A stretch of 64,000 nt of DNA, taken from NCBI RefSeq assembly GCF_000024205.1, contig NC_013216.1, positions 1,674,001-1,738,000 on the forward strand, written 5' to 3'. A program made the translations under genes and the position numbers. Below are positions 51,833 to 61,483 of this stretch, piece after piece. The notes beneath the pieces were generated by a model that made no database searches, was not told the origin of the DNA, and saw only the letters and a program-made list of their open reading frames with translations. Every line of letters starts with the position of its first letter. Within the stretch, counting starts at the first letter, position 1. The DNA is from Desulfofarcimen acetoxidans DSM 771. Its GTDB lineage: Bacteria; Bacillota; Desulfotomaculia; Desulfotomaculales; Desulfofarciminaceae.

Positions 51833-53248
51833 ATGAATAACCAGGCACTGATAGAAAAATTTCGCCTGCTGCCATCAGTGGATGAAGTGTTAAAAGTGTT
51901 GGACGACAGGCAAGTTAAAATACCACATAATCTAATTGTTGAAGTGGTAAGAAGAACGGTGGAGAGTTATCGCGAAAGAATAATAAAAGGCCTGCCCTGT
52001 GAAGACAGCAAAGAAACAGTCTTACGGGAAATAGTTGAAATGTCTGAGGTCAATCTTGAGGTGGCTTGCCGGTATAATTTAAGGCCGGTAATAAACGCTA
52101 CCGGTGTGGTACTGCACACAAATCTGGGGCGGGCTATATTGAGTGAAAACGCCAGGCGCGCAGTGCAAACCATAGCCAATGGCTATGCTAATCTTGAATT
52201 GGATTTGACTACAGGCAAGCGTGGTTCACGCTATTCCGCCGTTGAGGGTATTTTAACCGGACTAACAGGAGCGGAGGCTGCACTGGTGGTGAACAATAAC
52301 GCCTCTGCTGTACTGCTGGCACTGGGTACCCTTGCACGCAATAAAGAAGTTATCGTTTCCCGAGGTCAGTTGGTGGAGATAGGAGGTTCCTTTCGAATCC
52401 CGGATGTGATGGCGCAAAGCGGTGCCATTTTGGTAGAAGTAGGCACTACCAATAAAACCTATCCTGAAGATTATCGCCGGGCAGTGAGTGAAAACACGGG
52501 ATTGCTGCTTCAGGTACATACAAGCAATTACCGTATATTGGGTTTTACTAGAGAGACTACTATAGAAGAAATGGTGGAGGTCGGTCGGGATTATGATCTT
52601 CCGGTTATGTCTGATCTGGGCAGTGGCTTTTTGGTGGATTTAAGCCGTTTTGGACTGCCGCCGGAGCCAACGGTGCAGGAGGTAGTCCGTGGGGGAGCGG
52701 ATGTAGTGACTTTCAGCGGAGACAAGCTATTGGGAGGACCGCAGGCCGGAATCATAGTAGGCAAGAAAAAATATATTGATCTGATGAAAAAGAACCCATT
52801 AACCAGAGCGGTGAGAATTGATAAATTTACAGTAGCATCACTGGAAGCTACTTTGAGGGATTACCTGGATCCTAAGGCAGCCCTGCAAAAAATTCCGACA
52901 TTGCGTATGCTGACCGCCCTGCCCGGAGAGTTGGAATACAAAGCGGATGTATTAGTCGAAAAAATTACTCCTTTGGTTGGAGAACTTGCCAGGGTAACTG
53001 TTGAAAAAGATTTTTCCCGGGTAGGCGGCGGTGCTATGCCTATTACTGAGTTGCCCACAACAATTGTCTCCATATCGCCGCGGCATATATCCCTGGATGA
53101 GTTTACGTCCAGATTGCGGCGTTATACCCCGGCAGTAATCGGCCGGGTGCAGGATAACAGGCTGCTGCTTGATCCTCGTACCGTTTTGGACGGGGAAGAA
53201 GAGCTGCTGGTTGAAGCGGTTGTAAAATGTCTGCAGGCAAGCAGTTAG
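51833..53248 (+). CDS. selA: L-seryl-tRNA(Sec) selenium transferase
   Basis: 471 residues, PLP enzyme. The PLP lysine is K298 in [24 protein letters not shown] and [10 protein letters not shown] are family blocks. Converts seryl-tRNA(Sec) to selenocysteyl-tRNA with selenophosphate. Followed 22 bp later by selB. No selC or selD is seen in this window. No strong Shine-Dalgarno before the ATG (AGGATGTGAAGCATA). Confidence 0.93.
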   Translation: MNNQALIEKFRLLPSVDEVLKVLDDRQVKIPHNLIVEVVRRTVESYRERIIKGLPCEDSKETVLREIVEMSEVNLEVACRYNLRPVINATGVVLHTNLGRAILSENARRAVQTIANGYANLELDLTTGKRGSRYSAVEGILTGLTGAEAALVVNNNASAVLLALGTLARNKEVIVSRGQLVEIGGSFRIPDVMAQSGAILVEVGTTNKTYPEDYRRAVSENTGLLLQVHTSNYRILGFTRETTIEEMVEVGRDYDLPVMSDLGSGFLVDLSRFGLPPEPTVQEVVRGGADVVTFSGDKLLGGPQAGIIVGKKKYIDLMKKNPLTRAVRIDKFTVASLEATLRDYLDPKAALQKIPTLRMLTALPGELEYKADVLVEKITPLVGELARVTVEKDFSRVGGGAMPITELPTTIVSISPRHISLDEFTSRLRRYTPAVIGRVQDNRLLLDPRTVLDGEEELLVEAVVKCLQASS

Positions 53249-53270
53249 GCTATGAGGGGAGGGGTAAGCC

Positions 53271-55205
53271 TTGAAGCACCTTATTATCGGCACGGCCGGC
53301 CACGTGGACCATGGCAAGACAATGCTGGTCAAGGCACTGACCGGGATTGATACGGACAGGCTGAAAGAAGAAAAAGAAAGAGGCATCTCCATTGAACTCG
53401 GCTTTGCCTCTCTGACTTTACCCGGTGGGCGCCACGCTGCCATTGTTGATGTGCCGGGGCATGAGAGATTTATTAAAACCATGCTGGCAGGTGCCAGTGG
53501 CATAGATATTGTACTGTTAATAATTGCCGCTGACGAAGGAGTAATGCCGCAAACCCGGGAACACCTGGACATTATTCGCCTCCTGCATATCAACCAAGGC
53601 ATAGTTGTTATCACCAAGACAGATTTGGTTGAAGAAGACTGGTTGGAACTTGTCCAGGAAGAGATTAAGGATTTTATAAGTGACACTGTGTTAAAGGATG
53701 TACCAATAGTTAAAGTGTCGGCTGCTACCGGATATAATATTCAGGAATTACTGGAGCAAATTAATATTTTGGCTGAAGTAGCTAAAGAAAAGTCAACTGC
53801 CGGTCAGCCAAGGTTACCCATCGATCGGATATTTTCCATAACAGGTTTTGGTACAGTTGTTACCGGAACAATGGTTTCAGGCCAACTGAAAGTTGGCGAC
53901 GAGATTGAAGTATTTCCGGAAGAATTAAAAGCCAGAGTGAGGTCCCTGCAGGTGCACGGTAAAAGTGTGGATTTGGCCAGGGCGGGCCAGAGGGTGGCGG
54001 TTAATTTAAGTGGTCTGGAAGTTGAGCAAATCAGTCGGGGCAATGTTCTGGCCCTGTCCGAAACCCTTACAGCCTCCTTCCGGTTAGATGTGCGATTTAT
54101 GTTACTAAAGGACGCAGGCAAAGAACTGAAACACAGGTCGAGGATTAGATTATATACCGGTACTATTGAAGTACTTGGCCGGATTATCTACTTTGACCGT
54201 GAAGAATTAAAACCAGGTGAATGGGCTTATGGACAAATACAGTTGGAAGAAGCTGTAGCCACAGCCAAGGGCGACCGCTTTGTAGTCAGATCCTATTCGC
54301 CCATGCATACTATAGGCGGTGGAACGATTATAGATGCAACGGCATCCAAACACAAGCGCTACCGTCAAGAAATAATCGACAGGATGGTGATTCTGGAGAG
54401 AGGCACTCCAGATGAAATAATTGAACAGTATCTGGCCGGAATATTTATTCCTGCGCATATAAATGAATTAGTCAAAGCTACGGGTTTGAGTGAAATACAG
54501 GTTAAAGAAGCACTTACGGAGTTAAAGAATAAACAAAGAGTAAAATTTATCGATGAAAAAAGCGGTTATGTTGTCTCTGTTTATAGATATCAAAGCTGGA
54601 CTCTAGATATACAAAAACTATTGAGCCAGTTTCACCGTGAATTTCCATTAAGGGAAGGCTACCCGAAAGAAGAGCTGCGTTCCCGCAAGTTCAAAAATCT
54701 AAATCCCAAAATATTTCAACTAATATTAACTGAGTTAAAAAATGATCAGATTATTAAAATACAGCCGCAAACCGTTGCTACTTTTGCTTATGAAATACAG
54801 CCTGATGCTGAGCAGCAAAAAATGTTGGAACTGATTGAAAAGACCTTCATTCAGGCACAATTTCAACCACCCGGTTGGGAGCAACTGGCCACAGAACTCA
54901 AAATTATAAATGAATTGAAGCAGGAGTTACTCCAGTATTTATTGCGTCAGGGCAGCCTGATTAAAATAGCTGATGATATGTATTTTCATCGAGATATTTT
55001 GAATAAGGGCAGGCAGATGTTGTCAGATTACTTCAAAAATAAAGAGGAAATATCTATCGGTGAAATAAGGGATTTGTTGACTACATCCAGAAAATATGCC
55101 ATGCCCTTGCTCGAATATTTTGATCGCCATAGGTTTACCAGACGAATCGGGGACCTGCGGGTTATAGGGAAAGAGCTTGATTCAGGAATAAAACCTGAAA
55201 ATTAA
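53271..55205 (+). CDS. selB: Selenocysteine-specific elongation factor
   Basis: 644 residues. EF-Tu-like GTPase domain: [11 protein letters not shown] (G1), DVPGHERF (G3), TKTD (G4); then beta-barrel domains (~175-350) and a long C-terminal winged-helix part (~380-644) that binds the SECIS hairpin. Delivers Sec-tRNA at UGA codons. TTG start after GAGGGGAGGGG. Its presence means some UGA codons in this genome encode selenocysteine; none is evident here. Confidence 0.94.
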   Translation: MKHLIIGTAGHVDHGKTMLVKALTGIDTDRLKEEKERGISIELGFASLTLPGGRHAAIVDVPGHERFIKTMLAGASGIDIVLLIIAADEGVMPQTREHLDIIRLLHINQGIVVITKTDLVEEDWLELVQEEIKDFISDTVLKDVPIVKVSAATGYNIQELLEQINILAEVAKEKSTAGQPRLPIDRIFSITGFGTVVTGTMVSGQLKVGDEIEVFPEELKARVRSLQVHGKSVDLARAGQRVAVNLSGLEVEQISRGNVLALSETLTASFRLDVRFMLLKDAGKELKHRSRIRLYTGTIEVLGRIIYFDREELKPGEWAYGQIQLEEAVATAKGDRFVVRSYSPMHTIGGGTIIDATASKHKRYRQEIIDRMVILERGTPDEIIEQYLAGIFIPAHINELVKATGLSEIQVKEALTELKNKQRVKFIDEKSGYVVSVYRYQSWTLDIQKLLSQFHREFPLREGYPKEELRSRKFKNLNPKIFQLILTELKNDQIIKIQPQTVATFAYEIQPDAEQQKMLELIEKTFIQAQFQPPGWEQLATELKIINELKQELLQYLLRQGSLIKIADDMYFHRDILNKGRQMLSDYFKNKEEISIGEIRDLLTTSRKYAMPLLEYFDRHRFTRRIGDLRVIGKELDSGIKPEN

Positions 55206-55236
55206 TAAGGGCATGCTTAAGTTCTCATGCCCTTAT
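55205..55236. terminator. Bidirectional terminator after selB
   Basis: AAGGGCATG / CATGCCCTT extended by A/T pairs. Confidence 0.7.
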
Positions 55237-55257
55237 CTACAATAACTTTTTCACGCT

Positions 55258-55467
55258 TTATTGTTTTACCTTGTATTGCGGTTCTTGTTGTTCAATGTAA
55301 TTGACCCTGCCTTTGAGACCCTGGGTAATGCTTTCCAGCTGGGTTGCATAGTCATTAAATTGTTTCTGGGCATTTTTATCCTGAGTTTCCAAGGCAAAGG
55401 TTTCCAGTGTTGCTTTGGCACTTTCCAAGCTGGCCAGTGTCAGGTGCATTTTTTCACCGACAGTCAT
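55258..55467 (-). CDS. DUF1657 small protein
   Basis: 69 residues: MTVGEKMHLTLASLESAKAT…LETFALETQDKNAQKQF…EEPQYK-like end. DUF1657 proteins are small helical proteins of endospore formers. I chose the ATG at 55467, which follows AAAGGGG, over one at 55485. It supports a spore-forming host. Function unknown. Confidence 0.8.
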   Translation of the reverse strand: MTVGEKMHLTLASLESAKATLETFALETQDKNAQKQFNDYATQLESITQGLKGRVNYIEQQEPQYKVKQ

Positions 55468-55568
55468 TTGAATAACCCCTTTCAAAATATTTTTTTGTTT
55501 GATTCTATTTTTTCTCTGGCTTGAGTTTTTTATTTGAACTAAATTATGGATAAAACAGGAGGCTGATT

Positions 55569-56729
55569 ATGACAGGTGCTGCATCCCTTACAGGAATTAT
55601 TAAATCTTTTATTGAACTGGAAGGCCCGGTAACCTTTGCTCGCTTTATGGAGATGGCCTTATATTATCCTGAACTGGGTTATTATGCTTCAGTCAGAGAA
55701 AAAATCGGGCGAAAAGGTGATTACTATACAAGTTCCGATGTGCATGCCCTGTTTGCCGGGATGATTGCCCGCCAGGCGGCGCAGATGTGGGCGATTCTGG
55801 GTCATCCTCCGGTCTGGCAGTTTATCGAGTATGGTGCGGGAAAGGGAAAACTGGCGTATGATTTTCTAAATCAACTGCAACAGCAATATCCAGACTGCTA
55901 TGCTGCCCTAACCTATTGGATAATTGATGTCAGCCCTGACTTCAGAGAAAAACAGCAGGCAATTTTGTCCGGGTTGAACCTGCCACCCGGTAAGGTTAGC
56001 TGGGCAGACAGTCCTGCTCAAATACTGGAACTTCAGGGAAATAGAATAACAGGCTGCATATTTTCCAATGAATTGATTGATGCTTTTCCTGTGCACAGGG
56101 TGAGAATGCGTGAGGACGGTTTAAAAGAAATATATGTAGATTATCGGGATAACCGATTTGTTGAAGTTGAGGGTTTGCTCTCAGAAAAGTTGCTGCAGGA
56201 TTATTTCGCCAAACAGCGGGTGGCTTTGAAAACCGGTCAGACGGCTGAAGTAAATCTGGCTGCTATTAAGTGGTTGAAAAATCAGGCGGAGTGCCTGGAG
56301 AAAGGTTATATAATTACTATTGATTACGGCTTAACCTCGGACAATTTATATAACAGGGCCCGTTTTGACGGAACGTTAAGATGTTTTCGGCGGCATACCT
56401 TAAACGATGATCCTTACCAGTATATTGGTGAGCAGGATATTACCGCTAATGTAAACTTTTCTGCTTTGGAAATTTGGGGTAAGGAGGCGGGTCTTAATAT
56501 GGCCGGTCTGGTTACCCAGTCGGACTTTTTGCTCAATGCCGGTATTTTAGATATTCTTAAAACTTCTGACGATTACAGTTTCAATGAAAAAAAGCTGCAT
56601 ACTACTTTAGCCATTAAGCAGCTTATTATGCCGGAAGGGATGGGACGTTATTTCAAGGTTTTAATCCAGCATAAGGGTTTGCCGGCAGAACCGGAGTTAA
56701 TAGGGCTAAGGAAACTTTCGATAAGATGA
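55569..56729 (+). CDS. MidA/NDUFAF7-family SAM-dependent methyltransferase
   Basis: 386 residues. GPVTFARFMEMALYYPELGYYAS, GRKGDYYTSSDVHALFAGMIA, IEYGAGKGKLAYDF (AdoMet-binding) and FSNELIDAFPVHRV are hallmarks of the family (DUF185). Mitochondrial NDUFAF7 dimethylates an arginine in complex I; the bacterial targets are unknown. Start after AGGAGG. Followed by the LpdD-like gene after 18 bp. Confidence 0.88.
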   Translation: MTGAASLTGIIKSFIELEGPVTFARFMEMALYYPELGYYASVREKIGRKGDYYTSSDVHALFAGMIARQAAQMWAILGHPPVWQFIEYGAGKGKLAYDFLNQLQQQYPDCYAALTYWIIDVSPDFREKQQAILSGLNLPPGKVSWADSPAQILELQGNRITGCIFSNELIDAFPVHRVRMREDGLKEIYVDYRDNRFVEVEGLLSEKLLQDYFAKQRVALKTGQTAEVNLAAIKWLKNQAECLEKGYIITIDYGLTSDNLYNRARFDGTLRCFRRHTLNDDPYQYIGEQDITANVNFSALEIWGKEAGLNMAGLVTQSDFLLNAGILDILKTSDDYSFNEKKLHTTLAIKQLIMPEGMGRYFKVLIQHKGLPAEPELIGLRKLSIR

Positions 56730-56747
56730 TATACAGAAGGTGAAAAA

Positions 56748-57125
56748 TTGTTTAAACAAATTGAAGTTAAAGCCGGTAATGGAAAACACACAGTTTGCCT
56801 GCTTGCTACAGTAACGGCTGACGGTTTGATTATACAACTGCTGGGGGGAGAAAAACCCCATGTCGGGGCAGTTGTCCTGTCAGTTATCCGACCGGACTCT
56901 CTTAATCAAGAAAAGGCTAAATGCAACAGTACGGTTGTACCCAGGCTAGGCCACCGGGAGGACGAGATAGCCAGGCCCATAGCCGAAGAAATTGCCGGGG
57001 CTTTGCGGCAAACAGTAGCCCTGGTAGCCGGTATACATATTGACAATGCCACTCAGGCAGATATAAAAATCTTAGTGGACAACTGCTACCAGGCAGCCAG
57101 GCTATTTATCAGGCAAGTCTCTTAA
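56748..57125 (+). CDS. LpdD-like protein (prenylated-flavin-chaperone-like / PAC4-like fold)
   Basis: 125 residues. I recognise the pattern of LpdD-like domains (HVGAVVLS-P-S; GHREDEIARPIAEEIA; VALVAGIHIDNAT). Named for a helper of UbiD-type decarboxylases, but no ubiD/ubiX is nearby. TTG start after AGAAGGTG. The TAA stop lies in the 5' part of dispersed repeat copy B, so the C-terminal QVS may come from the repeat. Confidence 0.55.
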   Translation: MFKQIEVKAGNGKHTVCLLATVTADGLIIQLLGGEKPHVGAVVLSVIRPDSLNQEKAKCNSTVVPRLGHREDEIARPIAEEIAGALRQTVALVAGIHIDNATQADIKILVDNCYQAARLFIRQVS

Positions 57126-57255
57126 GCGAATTTCGAGCAGCCGCAGTACCATTTTCATTCTCCGCAGTGCTGCACCGCAGCATGGGAATTTCGTTAGAAA
57201 TTATGCGCTACTGGACTTATCTTATCCATGTCTCCATCATGAGCATAATTTCCAA
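57112..57255 (+). repeat. Dispersed structured intergenic repeat, copy B
   Basis: Shares TTAAGCGAATTTCGAGCAGC and CGCAG, then the outer stem GAAATTATGC / GCATAATTTC around a core with CTTATCC and CATCAT. About 35 bp longer than the others because of extra sequence in the second hairpin. Confidence 0.7.
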
Positions 57256-57389
57256 CGAGTATGGCGAAATTAATTAACAATATTTCAAAATATTTAGCAA
57301 ATATTTAGCAGGAATTTGTGATTGTTTATTGAAGTCTTATTCATTAGTATATTAGTTCGTTAAATAAAGGAAAGGAGTTATGTGATTTA

Positions 57390-58028
57390 ATGAAACAAAA
57401 TAATAATTTATTTGCTGTAGATGTTGCTTTTCCCTGCGGTCAGATCACACCCGAACAGTTGGTAGCTCTGGGGGAGTTGGTTAAAGAAACCGGTGTTTAT
57501 ACCACCAAGATTACTACCAGGCAAACTATGCTGGTTGTAATGGAAGAGGCCAAAGCACCACTTTTTAGAGAAAAGTTAAAAGATATAGGTTTTAAGGATG
57601 GTGCCGGTCCGGTTATTAAAAATATAAAAGTTTGTGCGGGAAATGATGACTTGTGCACAACTACTGTGAACAATGTTTTCAAATTGGGTATGCCCTTATA
57701 TGAAAAATATGTTGCAATGCCCACTCCCAAGCATTTTAAGATTGCTATTGCCGGTTGTCCAAAAGGCTGTACGGATCCTTACTGTGCTGATTTAGGTATA
57801 ATTGCTACTGGTAAAGGCAGCTATGACTTATTTGTCGGCGGTAAAGGCGGTACAATAAAACCGCAGCATGCAAAAAAAGTTGCAGCCGGTGTGCCGGAAG
57901 ATAAAGTTGAGGCCGCTATAAGCTTTATTTTTGAAGCTTATAAAAAAGAGGCTGAACCAAAAGAAAAGTTTTGCAATACTATTGAGCGAGTTGGTTTGGA
58001 AAAATTTATTCCGCCACAAGATTTATAG
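57390..58028 (+). CDS. Small siroheme/4Fe-4S sulfite-reductase-like protein, paralogue 3 (divergent)
   Basis: 212 residues. The second ligand pair is normal (C123-X3-C127, GCPKGC), but the first is C82-X6-C89 (CAGNDDLC) instead of CPGxxxC with X5. N-terminus NNLFAVDVAFPCGQITPEQL and C-terminus GGKGGTIKPQHAKKVAAG still fit the family. May bind the cofactor differently or have a different substrate. Monocistronic, with AAAGGAG 12 bp before the ATG. Confidence 0.7.
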   Translation: MKQNNNLFAVDVAFPCGQITPEQLVALGELVKETGVYTTKITTRQTMLVVMEEAKAPLFREKLKDIGFKDGAGPVIKNIKVCAGNDDLCTTTVNNVFKLGMPLYEKYVAMPTPKHFKIAIAGCPKGCTDPYCADLGIIATGKGSYDLFVGGKGGTIKPQHAKKVAAGVPEDKVEAAISFIFEAYKKEAEPKEKFCNTIERVGLEKFIPPQDL

Positions 58029-58263
58029 AAACAAAAGCATTTAGTGCTGTTGAGAAACTATATTTTACTTCTGAAAGGTGACTGGTAAACCCTTGAAACA
58101 TTGGGTTAGCAGTCGCTTTTTACTTTAATATGGATTTTAAAAAGAGATTTTTCGACGCTCTCATTTTACTGCCGGTTTTTAATAAAAATTTGTTCATAAC
58201 CAGGATTATTTGTGCTGGACAGGGCAATAATAATTGATGATCAGACAACCGGGAGGTGAAACT

Positions 58264-58434
58264 ATGGGTTTTAATTTCTTCGCCAAAAAAGGTTGCGGTA
58301 TGAAGGAAGATAGTTTGGACAAAGAAAAGAAGATGGACGGGATCTCTGATAGCTCAGAGAATTCTGAAAGCAGTTTGGAAAACTCTTCATCAAGTTCCTC
58401 GTCAAGTTCTTCTTCAAACAGCAGCCAAAGCTAA
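58264..58434 (+). CDS. Ser-rich microprotein
   Basis: 56 residues: MGFNFFAKKGCGMKEDSLDK at the N-terminus, then an acidic stretch and a tail that is almost entirely serine. One cysteine near residue 11. Strong ribosome site GGGAGGTG before ATG 58264. No homologue is known to me. The tail is probably disordered. It lies just before tandem repeats C and D. Confidence 0.5.
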   Translation: MGFNFFAKKGCGMKEDSLDKEKKMDGISDSSENSESSLENSSSSSSSSSSSNSSQS

Positions 58435-58440
58435 TATTAA

Positions 58441-58558
58441 CAAGAAAGTCGCTTTAAGCGAATTTCGAGCAGCCGCAGGCACTCGTGCTCGACGGAAATT
58501 ATGCGGTGCTAGCATTAACTTATTCGGGGGATCATCATAAGCATAATTTTCCAGAGTG
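58441..58558 (+). repeat. Dispersed structured intergenic repeat, copy C
   Basis: 118 bp: hairpin GAAAGTCGC-TTTAA-GCGAATTTC, hairpin TCGAGCA / TGCTCGA, outer stem GGAAATTATGC / GCATAATTTTCC around a core with CTTATTCG and CATCAT. Tandem with copy D. Confidence 0.75.
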
Positions 58559-58676
58559 CAAGAAAGTCGCTTTAAGCGAATTTCGAGCAGCCGCAGGCAC
58601 TCGTGCTCGACGGAAATTATGCGGTATTAAGCTTAGCTTATCCAGAGATTCATCATAAGCATAATTTCCGTGAGTA
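58559..58676 (+). repeat. Dispersed structured intergenic repeat, copy D
   Basis: Direct repeat of copy C with a 118-bp period. The first 60 bp and the outer stem are almost identical; the core between the arms differs. Confidence 0.75.
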
Positions 58677-58680
58677 AAGC

Positions 58681-58720
58681 AAAAATTTAAACAGAACCCT
58701 CGGGTTCTGTTTAAATTTTT
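58681..58720. terminator. Strong bidirectional terminator
   Basis: 19-bp perfect arms (AAAAATTTAAACAGAACCC and its complement) around TC. Confidence 0.85.
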
Positions 58721-58766
58721 GCAGTTATCATTGATTAATGGAAATACTTATTGACATAAAAACTTA

Positions 58767-58795
58767 TTGACATAAAAAACCCCTTGATTTATAAT
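58767..58795 (+). promoter_or_regulatory. Promoter of first Feo operon
   Basis: Consensus sigma-A promoter: TTGACA (58767-58772), 17 bp, TATAAT (58790-58795). Confidence 0.88.
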
Positions 58796-58808
58796 AATAC
58801 CAACGTAC

Positions 58809-58823
58809 TGATAATCATTATCA
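58809..58823. promoter_or_regulatory. Fur box of first Feo operon
   Basis: TGATAATCATTATCA, a perfect 7-1-7 Fur palindrome at the expected transcription start. A weaker GATAATGAATG lies at 58856. Confidence 0.88.
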
Positions 58824-58889
58824 TTAAAAATAACTATTTTTTTTGTTGGCATACTGATAATGAATGTCGTTAACAAGGAGTTGACGAGT

Positions 58890-59108
58890 ATGAAATTAGA
58901 TAAAATTAAAAAGGGTCAGACCTGTAGGATAGTATCTATTCCCAGTCAGGATATTCGCACTCAAGTCATTCGCTTCGGTATTGCTGAAGGAGAGTTGGTA
59001 TGTTGCGCTGAGATTGTTCCGGCCGGTCCGGTAATTATACGCAAGAACAGGCAGGAAATAGCCTTTGGCAGGTCCTTAGCCAAACAAATTGATGTGGTTC
59101 TAAATTAG
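58890..59108 (+). CDS. feoA: FeoA ferrous-iron transport accessory protein, operon 1
   Basis: 72 residues, SH3-like: IKKGQTCRIVSIPSQDIRTQVIRFGIAEGELVCCAEIVPAGPVIIRKNRQEIAFGRSLAKQI. Binds and modulates FeoB at the membrane. Start ATG 58890 after AAGGAG; an upstream ATG at 58860 overlaps the regulatory region. First gene after the Fur box; feoB follows 14 bp later. Confidence 0.88.
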   Translation: MKLDKIKKGQTCRIVSIPSQDIRTQVIRFGIAEGELVCCAEIVPAGPVIIRKNRQEIAFGRSLAKQIDVVLN

Positions 59109-59122
59109 ACGGGAGGGGTATT

Positions 59123-61102
59123 GTGTCCGGTTGTCATGACGCTAATACTATGGAAGATTTACCCCCATGTTCGAAGAAAATTGTCCTGGCCGGAAATCCT
59201 AATGCAGGCAAATCAGTTGTTTTTAATTTTCTAACCGGCATGTATGTGGATGTATCCAATTATCCGGGCACAACCCTTGATATTTCCTCCGGCAGGTTGG
59301 GCGGAGATGTGGTAATAGACACACCGGGTGTGTACGGAATTTCTTCTTTCAACGATGAAGAGCGAATTGCCAGGGACATTATCTTGACAGCAGATATAGT
59401 AATTAATGTTGTAAATGCGGTCTATCTGGAAAGGGATTTATTTTTGACCCAGCAGATTATTGACACAGGGGTTCCGGTCATAGTAGCCTTAAATATGATA
59501 GATGAAGTAGAAAAACAAGGTTTGAGAATAGATGTACAAAAGTTAGAAGAAATTATGGGTGTTATTGTCATACCTACAGTGGCTGTATTGAAAAAGGGTT
59601 TGGTTGAATTAAAAAATGCGATACCCTCTGCCCACAGTGGAAATATTACGCCCAATTTGCCTTGCAAGCTAAAAGAAATCTCAATGGCTACCGGCAGTCA
59701 GGCCGAAGCTTTGTTAATTATTGAAGGAGATCAGGCAGTAGCCTGCCGCAACTGTTTGCAGACGGAATCTTTCAGGGAGGAAGTATATCTCTTACGCCGT
59801 AAGCATGTTAACGAAATAATTAATCAGACAGTTTTTGAAACAGGTAAAGGTTCTACTTTCAGTACTACGCTTGGCCGTATGATGATAAAGCCTTTAACCG
59901 GAATTCCGATATTGGCTGTTATTCTCTGGGTTTTATATGAAGTTATTGGTATAGTAATCGCAGGGAATGTTGTGGGTTTTACCGAAGGAACTGTTATGCA
60001 GGGTATATATGAGCCGGCAGTCAGAATGGCAGTTGGCTATGTTGTTCCTCTGGACTCCTGGCTGGGTATTATACTTACCGGAGAGTTTGGCGTTCTGACC
60101 ATGACATTCAGTTATGTACTTGGGTTGTTGCTGCCGCTGGTGGCTGGTTTTTATTTGTTTCTGTCGCTTTTTGAAGATTCCGGTTACCTGCCGCGCATAG
60201 CAACACTGGTTGACAGGTTGCTGGTAGGCATAGGTTTAAACGGCAGAGCGATAATACCTATGATACTGGGTTTTGGCTGTGTTACTATGGCCAGTATCAC
60301 CACCAGGTTATTATCTACGGAAAGAGAAAAGCGAATTGCTATTTTTCTGCTGGGCCTGGTTATACCATGTTCGGCGCAGTTAGCCGTTATTGCGGCAATT
60401 ATAGGATCTATCGGTATTTCTTATGCGGCCCTTTACGGGCTGGTCATTTTCTGTGTGCTGGTTATCGTAGGGACTTTGCTTAATATTCTTCTGCCAGGTA
60501 ACCCTACTGACCTTTTAATTGACTTGCCGCCTCTTCGCCTGCCGAGAATAGGCAATGTTCTGCATAAAACTTTCACTAAGTCTTATGCCTTTACCAAAGA
60601 AGCTGTACCGCTGTTTGCCGTAGGGGCTTTAATAATCAGCGTTTTTCAGCTTACAGGTATTCTGCTTTTCTTGCAGAAGATGATGGCGCCTCTGACTGTA
60701 GGCTGTTTAAATCTCCCCAGAGAAACCGCCACCGCCTTTATTATGGGAATAGTCAGGCGTGATTTTGGCGTAGCGGGTCTGAACGGCATGCACTTGAGTC
60801 CAGTGGATGGATTGGTTTCTATAATCACCATAACCTTGTTTGTACCATGCATAGCCTCTATCCTGGTTATTTTTAAGGAGCGGGGCAAGAAAGAGGCAAC
60901 TATCATGTGGGGAGGTACCTGGGTTATTGCATTTACTGTTGGAGGAATTGTAGCCCAAGTTTTTAGTGCAGCTAAAAATATAAGCCATGGTAAGATTATG
61001 GTAGCTTTGGTCTTTATAGGTATGTCCATAATAACTATTATATTTAGTACTGTTTTCCACAGGTTAAAAGCAGTAAAATGCCTGAGGCGGGTAGAGTCTT
61101 AA
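59123..61102 (+). CDS. feoB: FeoB ferrous-iron transporter, divergent type, operon 1
   Basis: 659 residues. GTPase domain: G1 GNPNAGKS (24-31), NYPGTTLD (switch I), DTPGVYGISSFNDEERIARD, NMID. Membrane domain with ~10 segments. Signature blocks differ from classical FeoB: GFGCVTMASITTR replaces GFGCxVPAI, and PCSAQLAV replaces CGARLPVY. GTG start. Iron import is probable but the selectivity may differ from the second FeoB. Under the Fur box at 58809. Confidence 0.88.
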   Translation: MSGCHDANTMEDLPPCSKKIVLAGNPNAGKSVVFNFLTGMYVDVSNYPGTTLDISSGRLGGDVVIDTPGVYGISSFNDEERIARDIILTADIVINVVNAVYLERDLFLTQQIIDTGVPVIVALNMIDEVEKQGLRIDVQKLEEIMGVIVIPTVAVLKKGLVELKNAIPSAHSGNITPNLPCKLKEISMATGSQAEALLIIEGDQAVACRNCLQTESFREEVYLLRRKHVNEIINQTVFETGKGSTFSTTLGRMMIKPLTGIPILAVILWVLYEVIGIVIAGNVVGFTEGTVMQGIYEPAVRMAVGYVVPLDSWLGIILTGEFGVLTMTFSYVLGLLLPLVAGFYLFLSLFEDSGYLPRIATLVDRLLVGIGLNGRAIIPMILGFGCVTMASITTRLLSTEREKRIAIFLLGLVIPCSAQLAVIAAIIGSIGISYAALYGLVIFCVLVIVGTLLNILLPGNPTDLLIDLPPLRLPRIGNVLHKTFTKSYAFTKEAVPLFAVGALIISVFQLTGILLFLQKMMAPLTVGCLNLPRETATAFIMGIVRRDFGVAGLNGMHLSPVDGLVSIITITLFVPCIASILVIFKERGKKEATIMWGGTWVIAFTVGGIVAQVFSAAKNISHGKIMVALVFIGMSIITIIFSTVFHRLKAVKCLRRVES

Positions 61103-61139
61103 GTATTAATTGCAGTTATACTTGAAAAGAGGTGCCTGC

Positions 61140-61304
61140 ATGAAGACAATTGATAAACCCGAGAAAATAAAAAACATTTGTCCTACTTGCGGTTATCAGA
61201 TTAATAAGGGTTTAGTTTTTCGCTGCCCCAGATGCTTTACCCCAATTCAGCCAGCCTGCTGCAGCGGTAATTGCAGCAAGTGCCGGTTAGAGAAAAATTG
61301 TTAG
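61140..61304 (+). CDS. Small Cys-rich zinc-ribbon protein of the Feo operon
   Basis: 54 residues, 11 cysteines: CPTCGY, CPRCF, then CCSGNCSKC…C. Start ATG 61140 after AGAGGTG. It directly follows the divergent feoB, like the small Cys-rich proteins often found behind feoB. Metal binding is likely; role unknown. Confidence 0.6.
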   Translation: MKTIDKPEKIKNICPTCGYQINKGLVFRCPRCFTPIQPACCSGNCSKCRLEKNC

Positions 61305-61414
61305 TATCGTTTTAAAATGAAGTTTTGGGAAGCAATAGCAGGTTTTATAGTATGCTATTGTTTCCCTGAAATATTAATTTTAAGAACCAAAGGATATTTT
61401 TTTTGCAACTATAT

Positions 61415-61429
61415 TGATAATGATTATCG
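61415..61429. promoter_or_regulatory. Fur box of second Feo operon
   Basis: TGATAATGATTATCG, 7-1-7 palindrome with one mismatch, 55 bp before the first Shine-Dalgarno. Confidence 0.8.
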
Positions 61430-61483
61430 TTATTGTTGATGTTGCTGTAATTCATTTTTAATTTATTGGAGGCGGAGATTAAT

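Noticed and set aside
53271-55205. Selenoprotein genes with in-frame TGA in this window
   Set aside because: No gene here continues convincingly through a TGA; none of the frames ends early relative to its family with a TGA followed by homology.
58441-58676. CRISPR-like tandem repeat
   Set aside because: Only two units, a 118-bp period, no regular spacers and no cas genes; the same unit occurs singly elsewhere.
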